Positions 24,337 through 33,663 are shown, numbered from the stretch's first letter. The stretch is DNA of 64,000 nt from Betaproteobacteria bacterium HGW-Betaproteobacteria-16 (GCA_002840835.1 PHCQ01000001.1:178861-242860); one strand, 5' to 3'. The notes: a model not told the origin generated them from the sequence alone. Program-made: numbers and translations.

Positions 24337-26412
24337 GTGTCTGTCATAACCACCACCGAGCGGGGCCAAATCGCTCTGATTCAAATCGACAATCCGCCGG
24401 TCAATGCAACTTCCATCGACGTACGCAGGGGCTTACAGGAAGCATTTCGGGCAGCGATGTCCAACGACGCAATCCGAGCAGTTGTGCTTGCCTGCAAGGG
24501 CAATACCTTCGTTGCCGGCGCGGACATCAAGGAGTTCGGGAAACCACCGCAGGACCCTCACCTGTCTGAGGTGATCAACGAGATCGAACTATCGAGCAAG
24601 CCGGTCGTTGCTGCAATCCACGGGACAGCACTTGGGGGCGGCATGGAACTGGCACTCGGTTGTCACTATCGAGTCGCTGATTCGAAGGCTCGGCTTGGAC
24701 TTCCAGAAACGACCCTTGGAGTGATCCCCGGAGCTGGTGGAATCGCGCGCCTGATGCGCCTGGCACCACCCGAACTCGCTGTAGACATGTTCGCGACCGG
24801 GAAGCTGATTACCAGCTCCGAGGCGGTGAGTGCGGGTGTGGTCGACGAAATGGTTTCGGGCGAGGTAGTCGAGGCCGCCATTGCTCTTGCAGCGCGGCTG
24901 CTCCTTGACAACCTAGCCATTCGACGGTGTCGCGAACTGCCAGTACGAACATCTGAGCCAAGTCTGTTCTCGGAGATGCGCGAGCGCCTGAAACGCTCAC
25001 ATCGCAGCCAAGTTGCTCCCCAAGCTGTCGTGGATCTCGCTCAAGCGACACAGGGAGAGGATTTCGACACCAGCATTGCCGCTGCCCGTGTGCGCTTCCG
25101 AGAATTAGTTATATCTGAGCAAGCCAAAGGCATGCGCAACGCTTTCTTCGCAGAGCGTGTTGCTACCCAACCGTCTGAGCTTCCAAGGGTGGACCACGGT
25201 GTTCGTGACGCCGGCGTCGTTGGGGCAGGCACCATGGGGACTGGCATCGCGATGTGCTTCCTGAACGCTGGGATACACGTTGACCTGGTTGAGCAGGACG
25301 AGAAGGTTCTTTTTGCAAGCGTGGAGACAATCCGCAAGAACTACAGGCGAGAGGTCGAGAAAGGTCGGCTCACTGAGCCAACGATGAACGCGCGTATGGA
25401 GCTACTGCAGCCGACACTCACTTACGATTCGCTTTCCAGCTGCGACCTCGTCATTGAGGCTGTCTTTGAGGACATGCAAGTCAAAAAGGATGTCCTTGCC
25501 CGCATTGAGAGCGTAGTTCGCCCAGACGCAATAGTCGCCACCAACACGTCCTACCTCAACATCGACGAAATCGCTATGGCGTGCCAAGCTCCGGAGCGGA
25601 TCGTTGGCATGCACTTCTTCAGCCCGGCGCACATCATGAGATTGCTGGAAAACGTTCGCGCCCGCCATAGCTCGCCCCAGGTTCTTGGCCGCATTCAGTC
25701 TCTTGGCAAGAAGCTCGGCAAGGTTCCGGTGATGGTCGGAGTCAGCGATGGCTTCGTGGGAAATCGGATGCTATCCAAGCGGGCGCGCGAGTGCTACTTC
25801 ATGCTCGAAGAAGGCGCAATGCCAGAACAAGTGGATCGCGTTCTATACGAGTTCGGATTTCCCATGGGCCAATTCCAGATGAACGATTTGGCAGGCCTTG
25901 ACGTTGCATGGCGCAACCGTCAGAGTCGGATCGACCGCATCACTAAGCGGGAGCTGGAATGCAACATTCTCGACGAACTAATAGAGTCGAAGCGCTTCGG
26001 GCAGAAAAGTGGCGCAGGGTTCTATCGGTACGACGAGCAACGGAACAGGACGACCGATCCGGAAGTTACGCAGCTCATCCTGCGAAACCGGGACCGTCGA
26101 GGATTGGTGCGGCGCGAGATCGACGATCAGGAGATTCTGGAAAGATGCCTGTTCGCCATGATTAACGAGGGGGCTCGGATTCTCGAGGAAGGTGTCGCGT
26201 CCCGACCAGAAGAGATCGATACGATCTGGATCAATGGATACGGCTTTCCAAAATACCGCGGTGGGCCAATGTTTTACGCGGACCACATCGGGCTCCGCAT
26301 TGTCGTCGAACGAATCCGGCACTACGGTAGCCAAGTCGGGTCAGTCTTCTGGACTCCCGCCCCCTTGCTCGAGAGGCTGGCGGATGTCGATGGCGGCTTC
26401 TACAGCCGATAG
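24337..26412 (+). CDS. FadJ-like enoyl-CoA hydratase / 3-hydroxyacyl-CoA dehydrogenase
   Basis: Two-domain beta-oxidation protein, about 691 aa from GTG 24337 (AAGGAAG upstream; TTG 24313 is also possible). The N-terminal crotonase domain has the oxyanion-hole segments ACKGNTFVAGADIKEFG and GTALGGGMELALGCHYRVA and a Glu in LPETTLGVIPGAGG. The C-terminal part has the NAD-binding VGAGTMGTGIAMCFLNAG, the catalytic His region IVGMHFFSPAHIMRLLE and VSDGFVGNRM. Order and length match FadB/FadJ/PimF alpha-type fusions without the thiolase subunit. Central step of the CoA pathway in this cluster. Confidence 0.9.
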   Translation: MSVITTTERGQIALIQIDNPPVNATSIDVRRGLQEAFRAAMSNDAIRAVVLACKGNTFVAGADIKEFGKPPQDPHLSEVINEIELSSKPVVAAIHGTALGGGMELALGCHYRVADSKARLGLPETTLGVIPGAGGIARLMRLAPPELAVDMFATGKLITSSEAVSAGVVDEMVSGEVVEAAIALAARLLLDNLAIRRCRELPVRTSEPSLFSEMRERLKRSHRSQVAPQAVVDLAQATQGEDFDTSIAAARVRFRELVISEQAKGMRNAFFAERVATQPSELPRVDHGVRDAGVVGAGTMGTGIAMCFLNAGIHVDLVEQDEKVLFASVETIRKNYRREVEKGRLTEPTMNARMELLQPTLTYDSLSSCDLVIEAVFEDMQVKKDVLARIESVVRPDAIVATNTSYLNIDEIAMACQAPERIVGMHFFSPAHIMRLLENVRARHSSPQVLGRIQSLGKKLGKVPVMVGVSDGFVGNRMLSKRARECYFMLEEGAMPEQVDRVLYEFGFPMGQFQMNDLAGLDVAWRNRQSRIDRITKRELECNILDELIESKRFGQKSGAGFYRYDEQRNRTTDPEVTQLILRNRDRRGLVRREIDDQEILERCLFAMINEGARILEEGVASRPEEIDTIWINGYGFPKYRGGPMFYADHIGLRIVVERIRHYGSQVGSVFWTPAPLLERLADVDGGFYSR

Positions 26413-26443
26413 CTTTGCACTGCCCACTTAGAAGACAACAAAC

Positions 26444-27685
26444 ATGAAAAAGCGACCACCCCCTTTGACAGGTATCACGGTACTGGACATGACTCGCGTT
26501 ATGGCCGGTCCCTGGTGCACCCAGAACCTGGCTGACCTTGGCGCCGAGGTGCTCAAGATCGAACGCCCGGTCTCAGGAGATGACACCCGGGGCTGGGGCC
26601 CCCCCAACTTGCTGGATTCACAGGGACGAACAACACAAGAGTCTGCGTACTACCTGGCGGCCAACCGAAACAAAAAGTCAGTTGCGTTGGATATCGCCAC
26701 CGAGGAAGGGGCCGAGGCTATTCGTCGCCTAGCTGAAAAGTGTGACGTTTTCGTCGATAACTTCAAGGTCGGCGGTCTGCGCAAGTACGGACTCGACTAT
26801 GAGTCACTCCGGCGAATTAATCCACGCCTGATCTACTGCTCTATCACTGGCTTCGGACAGACGGGTCCGTACGCAGAGCGGCCGGGATACGATTTTGTCA
26901 TCCAGGCAGTCGGTGGCCTTATGAGCATTACGGGAGAACGTGACGACCTGCCGGGAGGTGGCCCTCAGAAGGCTGGCAATGCTGCCGCCGATCTGATGGC
27001 CGGCATGTACGCTACTAGTTCGATTCTGGCAGCGTTGCTCGAACGCGCTCGAAGCGGCGAAGGTCAACACATCGACATTGCTATGCTCGACTGCCAGGTA
27101 GCCGCACTTGGCGTTCAGAATTTCAATTATCTGCTGTCCGGAACCGTACCCCGCCGGGAAGGCAACGCGCATGTCAATTTGGTTCCTTATCAGGTCTTTC
27201 AAGTAGCGGACGGAAGCATTGTGCTTGGAGTCGGAAACGACAGTCAGTTCAGTAAGTTATGTACTGCCGCAGGTCGGCCAGATCTCGGTGAGGATGCTCG
27301 ATACATGACTAACTCACTGCGAGTTACCAACCGGTCGCGGTTGATTCCAGAGTTAAGCGCGCTATTCCTAACGCGTGGTAGAGATGAGTGGCTGGCAATG
27401 CTAGAGCGCGCCGGGGTTCCTGTTGCGGTCATCAACGACATCGAACAGGTACATCAGGATCCTCAGGTGCGGGCCAGAGAGCTCAGGTTCGACATCCCAC
27501 ACCCTGTCGCCGGCCAGGCGCCCCAGATCCGAAACCCGATGCGATTTTCCGACAGTCCTGTGGTGTACCACAGTGCACCCCCAACCCTAGGTGCACACAC
27601 TAGAGAGGTGCTCACAACCATGCTCGACTACTCTGATAGCGAGGTCGACAGCCTGTCCAGCTGCAGAGGAAGAGATCCGACATGA
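26444..27685 (+). CDS. Class III CoA-transferase (CaiB/BaiF)
   Basis: 413 aa. Family marks: GITVLDMTRVMAGPWCTQNLADLGAEVLKIERP near the start (shown in part by AGPWCTQNLADLGAEVLKIE), RNKKSVALDI, the YDFVIQA region with GPYAERPGYD, and the catalytic Asp in HIDIAMLDCQVAAL, which forms an acyl-enzyme anhydride. It would activate a carboxylic acid by CoA transfer without ATP. Stands 31 bases after the FadJ-like gene and overlaps the DUF35 gene by four bases. Confidence 0.9.
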   Translation: MKKRPPPLTGITVLDMTRVMAGPWCTQNLADLGAEVLKIERPVSGDDTRGWGPPNLLDSQGRTTQESAYYLAANRNKKSVALDIATEEGAEAIRRLAEKCDVFVDNFKVGGLRKYGLDYESLRRINPRLIYCSITGFGQTGPYAERPGYDFVIQAVGGLMSITGERDDLPGGGPQKAGNAAADLMAGMYATSSILAALLERARSGEGQHIDIAMLDCQVAALGVQNFNYLLSGTVPRREGNAHVNLVPYQVFQVADGSIVLGVGNDSQFSKLCTAAGRPDLGEDARYMTNSLRVTNRSRLIPELSALFLTRGRDEWLAMLERAGVPVAVINDIEQVHQDPQVRARELRFDIPHPVAGQAPQIRNPMRFSDSPVVYHSAPPTLGAHTREVLTTMLDYSDSEVDSLSSCRGRDPT

Positions 27686-28077
27686 GCAGCCAACAACAAG
27701 GAGACCAAACGATCGGCGTCGAACAGGCGTACTTCCGCAACCTGGCCGAGGGTCGCTTTCGGATTCAGCGCTGCCTGGGTTGCGAAAGACACGTGTTCTA
27801 TCCGCGCGAAATCTGCCCTCACTGCGCATCCTGTGCCCTTGAATGGGTCGCACCCAGCGGACGTGGGACCGTTTACTCGTACACCACAGTGAGGCGTAAA
27901 CCAGAAGCGGGGGGAGACTACAACGTGTCGCTGATCGACCTCGAAGAGGGGGTGCGAATGATGTCTTGTGTGATCGGGGTGGCTGCCTCCAGCGTTGAGA
28001 TCGGAGTGCCTGTCGTAGCGAAGCTCGTCGAGCGCAACGGCACGTGGTCGGTGGTGTTTGAAGGAGCGCAGGTTTGA
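27682..28077 (+). CDS. DUF35 OB-fold/zinc-ribbon protein
   Basis: 131 aa with the rubredoxin-like ribbon C-x2-C (QRCLGCERHVFYPREICPHCAS: Cys pairs C-x2-C and C-x2-C) followed by an OB fold with VAPSGRGTVYSYTTV. DUF35 proteins act as partners of thiolase-like enzymes, binding CoA substrates (for instance ChsH2 with the aldolase Ltp2, or acetone carboxylating/thiolase pairs in archaea). It overlaps the CoA-transferase (ATGA) and the thiolase-like gene (TTGA), so DUF35 and thiolase-like subunits are coupled and very likely form a complex. Confidence 0.88.
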   Translation: MSSQQQGDQTIGVEQAYFRNLAEGRFRIQRCLGCERHVFYPREICPHCASCALEWVAPSGRGTVYSYTTVRRKPEAGGDYNVSLIDLEEGVRMMSCVIGVAASSVEIGVPVVAKLVERNGTWSVVFEGAQV

Positions 28078-29246
28078 CTCAGCAAGAATTTCGAGGAAAG
28101 GTGGCGATTGCCGGAGTCGGTCAGTTCGGCCTCGGGCAATCTCCCGGGTTCAGCGACATGGAGCTGATGGCCCGTGCCGCGGCTCTCGCTGTGAGCGACG
28201 CTGGACTGACGATGCAAGACATCGACGGGATCGCCACCTCAAGCGTCGCCGCAAGCATGTGGGTAATGTCTGCAGTTGAATATCTCGGTATAAAACCCAC
28301 TTATATAGACGGCACCTGTCTTGGCGGTTCCAGCTTCATCTCGTACATTGAAGCCGCAGCTCGGGCGCTAGAGTCCGGTCGATGCAACGCCGTTTTGGTC
28401 TGCTACGGCAGCGCTCAGCGCACGTCAACCGTTAGCCGATCGGTCATTACCCAGGCTCGCAAATCACTGGACCCGCAGCCGTTTGAAGCACCATATGAAC
28501 CTCTGAATCCACCCAGCTCGTATGCGTTGGCAACGCGTCGCCACATGCATCAATACGGCACGCGGCGCGAGCACCTTGCGGAGGTGGCCGTAGCAGCCCG
28601 CAAATGGGCGCAGCTCAACCCCGAAGCGTTTGACCGGAGTCCACTAACCATCGACGACGTCCTAGCAGCGCGCATGGTCTCCGACCCGCTCACCGTGAGA
28701 GATTGCTGCCTAGTCACAGATGGCGGCGGAGCATTCGTGATGGTCAGATCAGATCGCGGACGCGACCTCCGCACTAGCCCTGTGTATGTGCTGGGTAGCG
28801 CAACGGCTGTTTGGAATCGACAGATCTCCTCGATGAATGATCTCACGGTCACCGCTGCGCGCGACTCCGGCGCACAGGCGTTTGCCATGGCCGGCTGCAG
28901 ACCTGCTGACATTGATGTGGTGGGGCTATACGACGCCTTCACGATTAACCCCATTTTGTTTCTCGAAGACTTGGGCTTTTGCAGCAAGGGCGAGGGAGGC
29001 GACTTCGTCAGCAACGGTGGCATAGCACCTGGCGGCCGGTTGCCTGTGAACACGAATGGTGGCGGGCTGTCCTGCGTGCACCCAGGAATGTATGGCGTCT
29101 TCATCGTGATCGAGGCGGTGCGCCAGCTGCGCGGCGATGCTGGTGCTCGACAGATTTCGGGGGCGCAACTGGCGCTTGCACACGGAAACGGCGGTACTCT
29201 TTCGAGCCAGTCCACGGTGATCCTCGGCACTCGGGGCACGCTCTGA
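28074..29246 (+). CDS. Thiolase-like / Ltp2-like lipid-transfer family enzyme
   Basis: 390 aa from a TTG start overlapping the DUF35 stop. Thiolase fold of the SCP-x/lipid-transfer group: C82 in IDGTCLGGSSF lies at the nucleophile position, followed by AARALESGRCNAVLVCYGSAQR; later blocks are VVGLYDAFTINPILFLEDLGFC, NTNGGGLSCVHPGMYGVF and LALAHGNGGTLSSQSTVILG. It could be a thiolase or, given the DUF35 partner and two MaoC proteins in the same cluster, a retro-aldolase like Ltp2. The retained Cys favours thiolysis. Last gene of the operon, convergent with a LysR gene. Confidence 0.82.
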   Translation: MTQQEFRGKVAIAGVGQFGLGQSPGFSDMELMARAAALAVSDAGLTMQDIDGIATSSVAASMWVMSAVEYLGIKPTYIDGTCLGGSSFISYIEAAARALESGRCNAVLVCYGSAQRTSTVSRSVITQARKSLDPQPFEAPYEPLNPPSSYALATRRHMHQYGTRREHLAEVAVAARKWAQLNPEAFDRSPLTIDDVLAARMVSDPLTVRDCCLVTDGGGAFVMVRSDRGRDLRTSPVYVLGSATAVWNRQISSMNDLTVTAARDSGAQAFAMAGCRPADIDVVGLYDAFTINPILFLEDLGFCSKGEGGDFVSNGGIAPGGRLPVNTNGGGLSCVHPGMYGVFIVIEAVRQLRGDAGARQISGAQLALAHGNGGTLSSQSTVILGTRGTL

Positions 29247-29266
29247 GATGTCCTTTAGACGAGGAC

Positions 29267-30145
29267 TCAGGAGGGAACAACTTCCGGGAGGATCGCGAGC
29301 TTGTAGATCTCCTCAAGAAGAGCGGACCGGGTCGAATGGCGATTCCACAAGAGGCCCACGCTCCTTAGGTATTTCGAACTTTCTAGTGAAATCTTCTGCA
29401 ACGCAGGGTATTTCAGCAGATCACTCTCGCAGTCTGGGACCAGAGATACACCAAGCCCTTTCGAAACAAGGCTCGCAATCAGCTCAATAGATGCAGCCTC
29501 AATGCGTATCTTTGGATTGATGTTGTGGTCGCGGAAGTAGTTCGCGGCCAACTGCCCTCCCCACAAAGAACGGTCGTAACAGATCAATGGATTGCTTCGG
29601 AGCAACTGATTGGGATCTTTCTCCTGATTGGAGGGTGGCGCAAGTACGACCAACGGCTCATCTCTGACGTGCCGCCACTCCAAGTTCTTAGGCAGCTGAA
29701 ACTGAGGCCGCAGGATCACTGCAGCGTCAACCTGACCGTCGAACACCTTGCTGTAAAGGTGCATCGAATAGCCTTTGACGAGGGTTACTTCGAGGTTGGG
29801 ATGACGATCAATAAGTCGGACCATCAAGCTCGGTATGAAGCTAGTCATTGCCGAGTCGTACGCACCGATAGCGACATGACCAAAGACTATAGGTCCCTGA
29901 GAGGCAGCCTTCAGGTTTCGCATCTCCTGAAGTACTCTGGCCGCTTGAGTGACTACCTGTGCGCCCTCAGGTGTCGGCTTGACTGTATGGCCCGATCGGA
30001 CAAGGAGCTTGAATCCCAGCTCCTCTTCAATTTTCTTGATTCGAAGATTGACAGCCGCAGGAGTGATGCACTGCTTACGCGCCACCTCCGCAATCGATCC
30101 ATACTCAACCACGTCGAGAAAGTTTTGCAGAAATTGGGTATCCAT
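29267..30145 (-). CDS. LysR-family transcriptional regulator
   Basis: 292 aa. N-terminal winged helix (FLQNFLDVVEYGSIAEVARKQCITPAAVNLRIKKIEEELG) with the LysR pattern, then a periplasmic-binding-like effector domain. It converges with the thiolase-like gene at the end of the catabolic operon, and 20 bases separate the two stops. The likely role is sensing a pathway intermediate and controlling the operon, though it does not sit divergently next to the operon promoter as LysR regulators usually do. Confidence 0.88.
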   Translation of the reverse strand: MDTQFLQNFLDVVEYGSIAEVARKQCITPAAVNLRIKKIEEELGFKLLVRSGHTVKPTPEGAQVVTQAARVLQEMRNLKAASQGPIVFGHVAIGAYDSAMTSFIPSLMVRLIDRHPNLEVTLVKGYSMHLYSKVFDGQVDAAVILRPQFQLPKNLEWRHVRDEPLVVLAPPSNQEKDPNQLLRSNPLICYDRSLWGGQLAANYFRDHNINPKIRIEAASIELIASLVSKGLGVSLVPDCESDLLKYPALQKISLESSKYLRSVGLLWNRHSTRSALLEEIYKLAILPEVVPS

Positions 30146-30459
30146 GCCTTCTTTGCTATTGTGTAAATACTGGATCGTGCATGGCTCCTAGAGGAAGCAA
30201 CTCGGCTGCATCACTCAGAGAATACTGCAAGCCGAGCAGAAAGATGTCACCGCCTTAGCTGCAGGGACCCCATCTGCACGGCGTAGGCAACTTGGGCGCA
30301 ACGGGCACATGAACGGACATCAAACTTGGCGCCAAGGAGCGCGACGCAGTTAGCTGAAGTCGCGCTGCTTCCAACGAGGTGCAGGAGTGCTTCGAACCCC
30401 GACTGACTGGTCTGAGCAGCCCCGACGTTCGCCTGATGAATTCGAATGGAAATATCTTC
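30146..30459. other. Gap between two LysR genes
   Basis: About 310 bases upstream of the first LysR start and downstream of the second LysR stop. No gene or strong terminator seen. It should contain the promoter for the 292-aa regulator. Confidence 0.4.
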
Positions 30460-31359
30460 TCACCCACCATCGCGTTTGGACTCCTCAGAGAGCCAACGCC
30501 TGAACAGCAGCACTTTTTGGTCGCTACGTTTATCGGGGCGATAAACCAAACAGTATGCGTCGGCACTTTCGTAAGAGTCGCCAAACGGAACGAGGAGGCG
30601 ACCGGCCAGGATATCGTCCTCGACGAGGATGCGCGGCAAGAGTGCGACACCAAGGTGACCTATGGCTGCCTGCATGACCATGTACAGATGTTCAAAGCGC
30701 GGTCCACCACCCGCGTTCGACGCCACCACTCCCTTTTCATCTAACCATTCGCGCCAGAGATTGGGTCTAATGGACCATTGCAGCAAGGTATGTTTCGCGA
30801 GGTCTCCCGGTTCTACAAGACTTTCGCCTACTTTGAGGTAGGCCGGAGCGCATACAACCACCATATCTCCGCCCAACAGACGATCAGACAGGACACCTGG
30901 CCAGTCGTTGTTACCGTAATGAATGGCAACGTCAATACCCTCCGCAACCAAGTCAAACGGTCGTGCTCGAGTAGCAAGATTGATGACGATCTCAGGATGG
31001 GCGCTTGTGAAGCGATGCAGTCGAGGCATGAGCCATTTCGTCCCAAATGCGGGCGGAGTGGCAATACTAAGGATGCCTCCCTTGCCTTGATTGGCGAGCA
31101 GGTTGACGGTCGCAGCTTGCATTTGCACCAATGCCGCGCGAATGTCGTCGGCATAGATGCGACCTGCGTCAGTTAAGACTAAGCGCTGCTTAACCCTCTG
31201 AAAAAGAAGGACTCCCAAGTAGTCCTCCATGATTCGAATCTGTCTACTGACCGCACTTTGCGTCAGATTGAGTTCTCCAGCCGCTTCCGTAAAGCTGAGG
31301 TGCCGCGCTGCAGCTTCAAAGGTTTTAAGGGCTGCAAGTGAAGGAAGTTGCCAGCCCAT
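30460..31359 (-). CDS. LysR-family regulator, GcvA-like
   Basis: 299 aa. MGWQLPSLAALKTFEAAARHLSF is the typical GcvA/AmpR subgroup N-terminus, followed by EAAGELNLTQSAVSRQIRIMEDYLG (recognition helix QSAVSRQIR). The effector domain has ATPPAFGTKWLMPRL and the AIHYGNNDWPG segment of the subgroup. It is divergent from the ThDP-remnant/flavin oxidase unit with 78 bases between starts, the classical layout for a LysR regulator and its target. Confidence 0.9.
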   Translation of the reverse strand: MGWQLPSLAALKTFEAAARHLSFTEAAGELNLTQSAVSRQIRIMEDYLGVLLFQRVKQRLVLTDAGRIYADDIRAALVQMQAATVNLLANQGKGGILSIATPPAFGTKWLMPRLHRFTSAHPEIVINLATRARPFDLVAEGIDVAIHYGNNDWPGVLSDRLLGGDMVVVCAPAYLKVGESLVEPGDLAKHTLLQWSIRPNLWREWLDEKGVVASNAGGGPRFEHLYMVMQAAIGHLGVALLPRILVEDDILAGRLLVPFGDSYESADAYCLVYRPDKRSDQKVLLFRRWLSEESKRDGG

Positions 31360-31437
31360 TTGTGCGATCAGGTTTACTCATGAGAGGACAAATATACATC
31401 GCTATCCCACGGGTCCCAAGAGCGGCATCATCCTTGC

Positions 31438-31812
31438 ATGAATCAAACTCTACCCACCTCAACGACCGGAGCGCAACTACTGGTCTCCAGACTCAGGACC
31501 CACGGCACAGACCCTGTTTTTTGTTTACTTGGTCAAAGATATCTAGCAGTGTTTGCTGCGCTTTGCGAAGGACGAGACCAAGTTCGCCACGTGAATTGTG
31601 GGCATGAGCGAGACGCGGTCAAACTGAGTGGAGCACAAGGCCAAAAGGTGACACACACAGCGCATTTCTCCGAGACACTTGTCCGGTACGTTCAAGGTGG
31701 GGAGCCATCATTGATCGAGCTCAAAGCTGAGGCAACCACACCTACCTCGACACGTGCACGTGTCCGATCGGCTACGTTGAAAGCCAAAGCCATCGATCCG
31801 GAGAAAGCATGA
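31438..31812 (+). pseudogene. Thiamine-diphosphate enzyme with a large internal deletion
   Basis: The reading frame codes for 124 aa, whereas acetolactate-synthase-like ThDP enzymes have about 550. Residues 1-55 or so (TGAQLLVSRLRTHGTDPVFCLLGQRYLAVFAAL, ending at the catalytic-Glu region NCGHERDA) match the N-terminal PYR-domain start. The rest (KVTHTAHFSETLVRYVQGGEPSLIELKAEA) matches the C-terminal end. The central domains, with the ThDP motif GDG-xN, are missing, and the fusion is in frame. It should be catalytically dead. Its stop overlaps the following oxidase start (ATGA), so the original operon structure is kept. Confidence 0.8.
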
Positions 31813-33239
31813 GCGCTCACAAGGAAAGCCATCACCCCATAAGTCGGTCGCCGGAAGATCTGATGAAACGATTGTTGGCAAGCCTGGGACCGCTAGCGCT
31901 CATCACACAACCTTTCGACAAACAGGCCTACGAAATGGGCGCGCGACACGCGGGCGGTGTTGCAAGAGCGGTGGTTCGGCCTGCATCAGCGGAAGAGATG
32001 TCATGGACGATCAAGGAACTTCTTGCCGCGAGGGTGCACTTTGTTGCGCAGGGCGCTGTCACCGGTTTGGTATCAGGCGCCACCCCGACCCAAGACGGTA
32101 GTCAATGGGTACTCTCAACTCAACGATTGCGCGACGTCTTGGAGGTCGACGTGATAAATCGGAGCGCGACAGTCGCCGCAGGCTTTCGACTTTCAGATCT
32201 GAACAAGGCAGCCGCCGAACATGGCTTGACCTTTCCAATTGATCTTGGATCTGACCCGAGTATCGGGGGCATGGTTGCCACCAACACGGGAGGCGCACGG
32301 TTGCTCCGGTACGGAGGGGTGCGAGAGAATCTTCTCGATGTACAAGGTGTTCTTGCTACGCCCGAAGGCACACAAGTAGGTGGGGCGCGCGGGCTATGGA
32401 AGAACAACACGGGCTTGTCTTGGAAGCAGCTGCTCTGTGGTACTTTTGGTGCTTTCGGTGTCGTTACGCGAGCGACAGTGAAGCTTCATCCGCTGCAAAA
32501 GCAGACCGCAACAGCGCTGCTTGCAGTTGAGTCAAGCGCAATGGCTATGCAACTGCTTTGCGCACTGGAAGCGGATTTGGGTGAGTTCGTCAGTGCGTTC
32601 GAGGGTATCTCGGGCGCTGCGCTTGATGCTGTCGCCAATCATCCGGGTGGCAGCGTGCTATTCCCCCACACCCCCCGCTATGCGGTCCTGATAGAAATTT
32701 CGAGTGCGATAGGACTAGAGAGTGGCTTGAATCTAGAGTCACTTCTCATTCATGCAATGGAGAAGCAGCTCAACAATGGTTTGATCCTGGATGCCATCGT
32801 TGGAAAGCCGGAGCAGATTTGGCGTATTCGTCATTCCCTGAGCGAAGCGGTTCAAGGGCTTGGGAGAATGATTGCCTTCGACCTAGCCGTAAAGCGCTCA
32901 AGCTTTGCACTGTTCCGAGATCGCTGCCTAGAGGTCGTCGCGAAGCAGGTGCCTAGTGCCTTAGTCTGCGATTTTGGCCACCTTGGCGATGGTGGGGTCC
33001 ACTTGAACATGGTTGTTCCGCAGGACATCGAGGCTGCTCGAATTGATGAATTGAGAGACGAAATCTACGACCTGACGGTACTTGAATACGACGGAAGCTT
33101 CAGTGCAGAACATGGGGTAGGACCATACAACTTGAAGTGGTACCAGCGCTACCTTGATGACGCGACCAAGGACTGGGCACACCTTCTTCACTTCCATTTT
33201 GACCCCAACGCAAAGCTAGGGAACATACGTCTGGATTGA
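31809..33239 (+). CDS. FAD-binding oxidoreductase (GlcD / D-2-hydroxyacid dehydrogenase type)
   Basis: 476 aa of the PCMH-type flavoprotein family: VRPASAEEMSWTIKELLAARV at the start, the FAD-binding loop GSDPSIGGMVATNTGGARLLRYGGVRENLL, and the C-terminal FAD-oxidase domain with DFGHLGDGGVHLNMV and FSAEHGVG. Related enzymes oxidise D-lactate, glycolate or D-2-hydroxyglutarate to the 2-oxoacid. Coupled by four bases to the deleted ThDP gene, whose intact form might have decarboxylated or ligated the 2-oxoacid product. Probably regulated by the divergent GcvA-like LysR protein. Confidence 0.85.
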   Translation: MSAHKESHHPISRSPEDLMKRLLASLGPLALITQPFDKQAYEMGARHAGGVARAVVRPASAEEMSWTIKELLAARVHFVAQGAVTGLVSGATPTQDGSQWVLSTQRLRDVLEVDVINRSATVAAGFRLSDLNKAAAEHGLTFPIDLGSDPSIGGMVATNTGGARLLRYGGVRENLLDVQGVLATPEGTQVGGARGLWKNNTGLSWKQLLCGTFGAFGVVTRATVKLHPLQKQTATALLAVESSAMAMQLLCALEADLGEFVSAFEGISGAALDAVANHPGGSVLFPHTPRYAVLIEISSAIGLESGLNLESLLIHAMEKQLNNGLILDAIVGKPEQIWRIRHSLSEAVQGLGRMIAFDLAVKRSSFALFRDRCLEVVAKQVPSALVCDFGHLGDGGVHLNMVVPQDIEAARIDELRDEIYDLTVLEYDGSFSAEHGVGPYNLKWYQRYLDDATKDWAHLLHFHFDPNAKLGNIRLD

Positions 33240-33321
33240 GTCTGGAATGGGTGGAAACTAGAGGCTTGTGGATGTAGAGAACTGCTTAACAGGGTCTCTC
33301 GCCGATGAGTTAGCCGGATAG

Positions 33322-33663
33322 GAGAACTGGTTGTTCTGGGATCTGCTGCGCGAGCGGCGGGTGGAGAAGATCTATTTCACCGGGATGCTGACCCACGGCC
33401 AGTCAGACTTCTTCATCCAGTACCTCGACCCGAATTCACGCACCGTGCGCAGCTACTACCCGGACTTCATCTTCCAGAGGGAAGAGCCGGATGGCAGCCT
33501 GAAGTACGTGATCGTGGAGGTTAAGGCCGACGACCAGATCGATGATGCCGTGGTGCTGGCCAAGAAGGACTTCGCTCAGCAGATCGCGGTGGCCAGCGGA
33601 ATGGATTATCGGCTACTCAATTCATCCGACGCAGACAATCGCCACTTCCGCTTGCTGCTTTGA
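33322..33663 (+). pseudogene. C-terminal fragment of a restriction/helicase nuclease
   Basis: The frame, after an in-frame stop at 33319-33321, reads WLFWDLLRERRVEKIYFTGM and later MLTHGQSDFFIQYLDP, SYYPDFIFQREEPDG and KYVIVEVKADDQIDD. The D ... E-V-K layout is the PD-(D/E)xK nuclease core found near the C-terminus of type III Res-like and related DEAD-helicase restriction enzymes. The helicase part and any proper start are absent, so this is a truncated remnant of a defence gene beside the right island end. Stop at 33661-33663 is the natural end. Confidence 0.7.
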
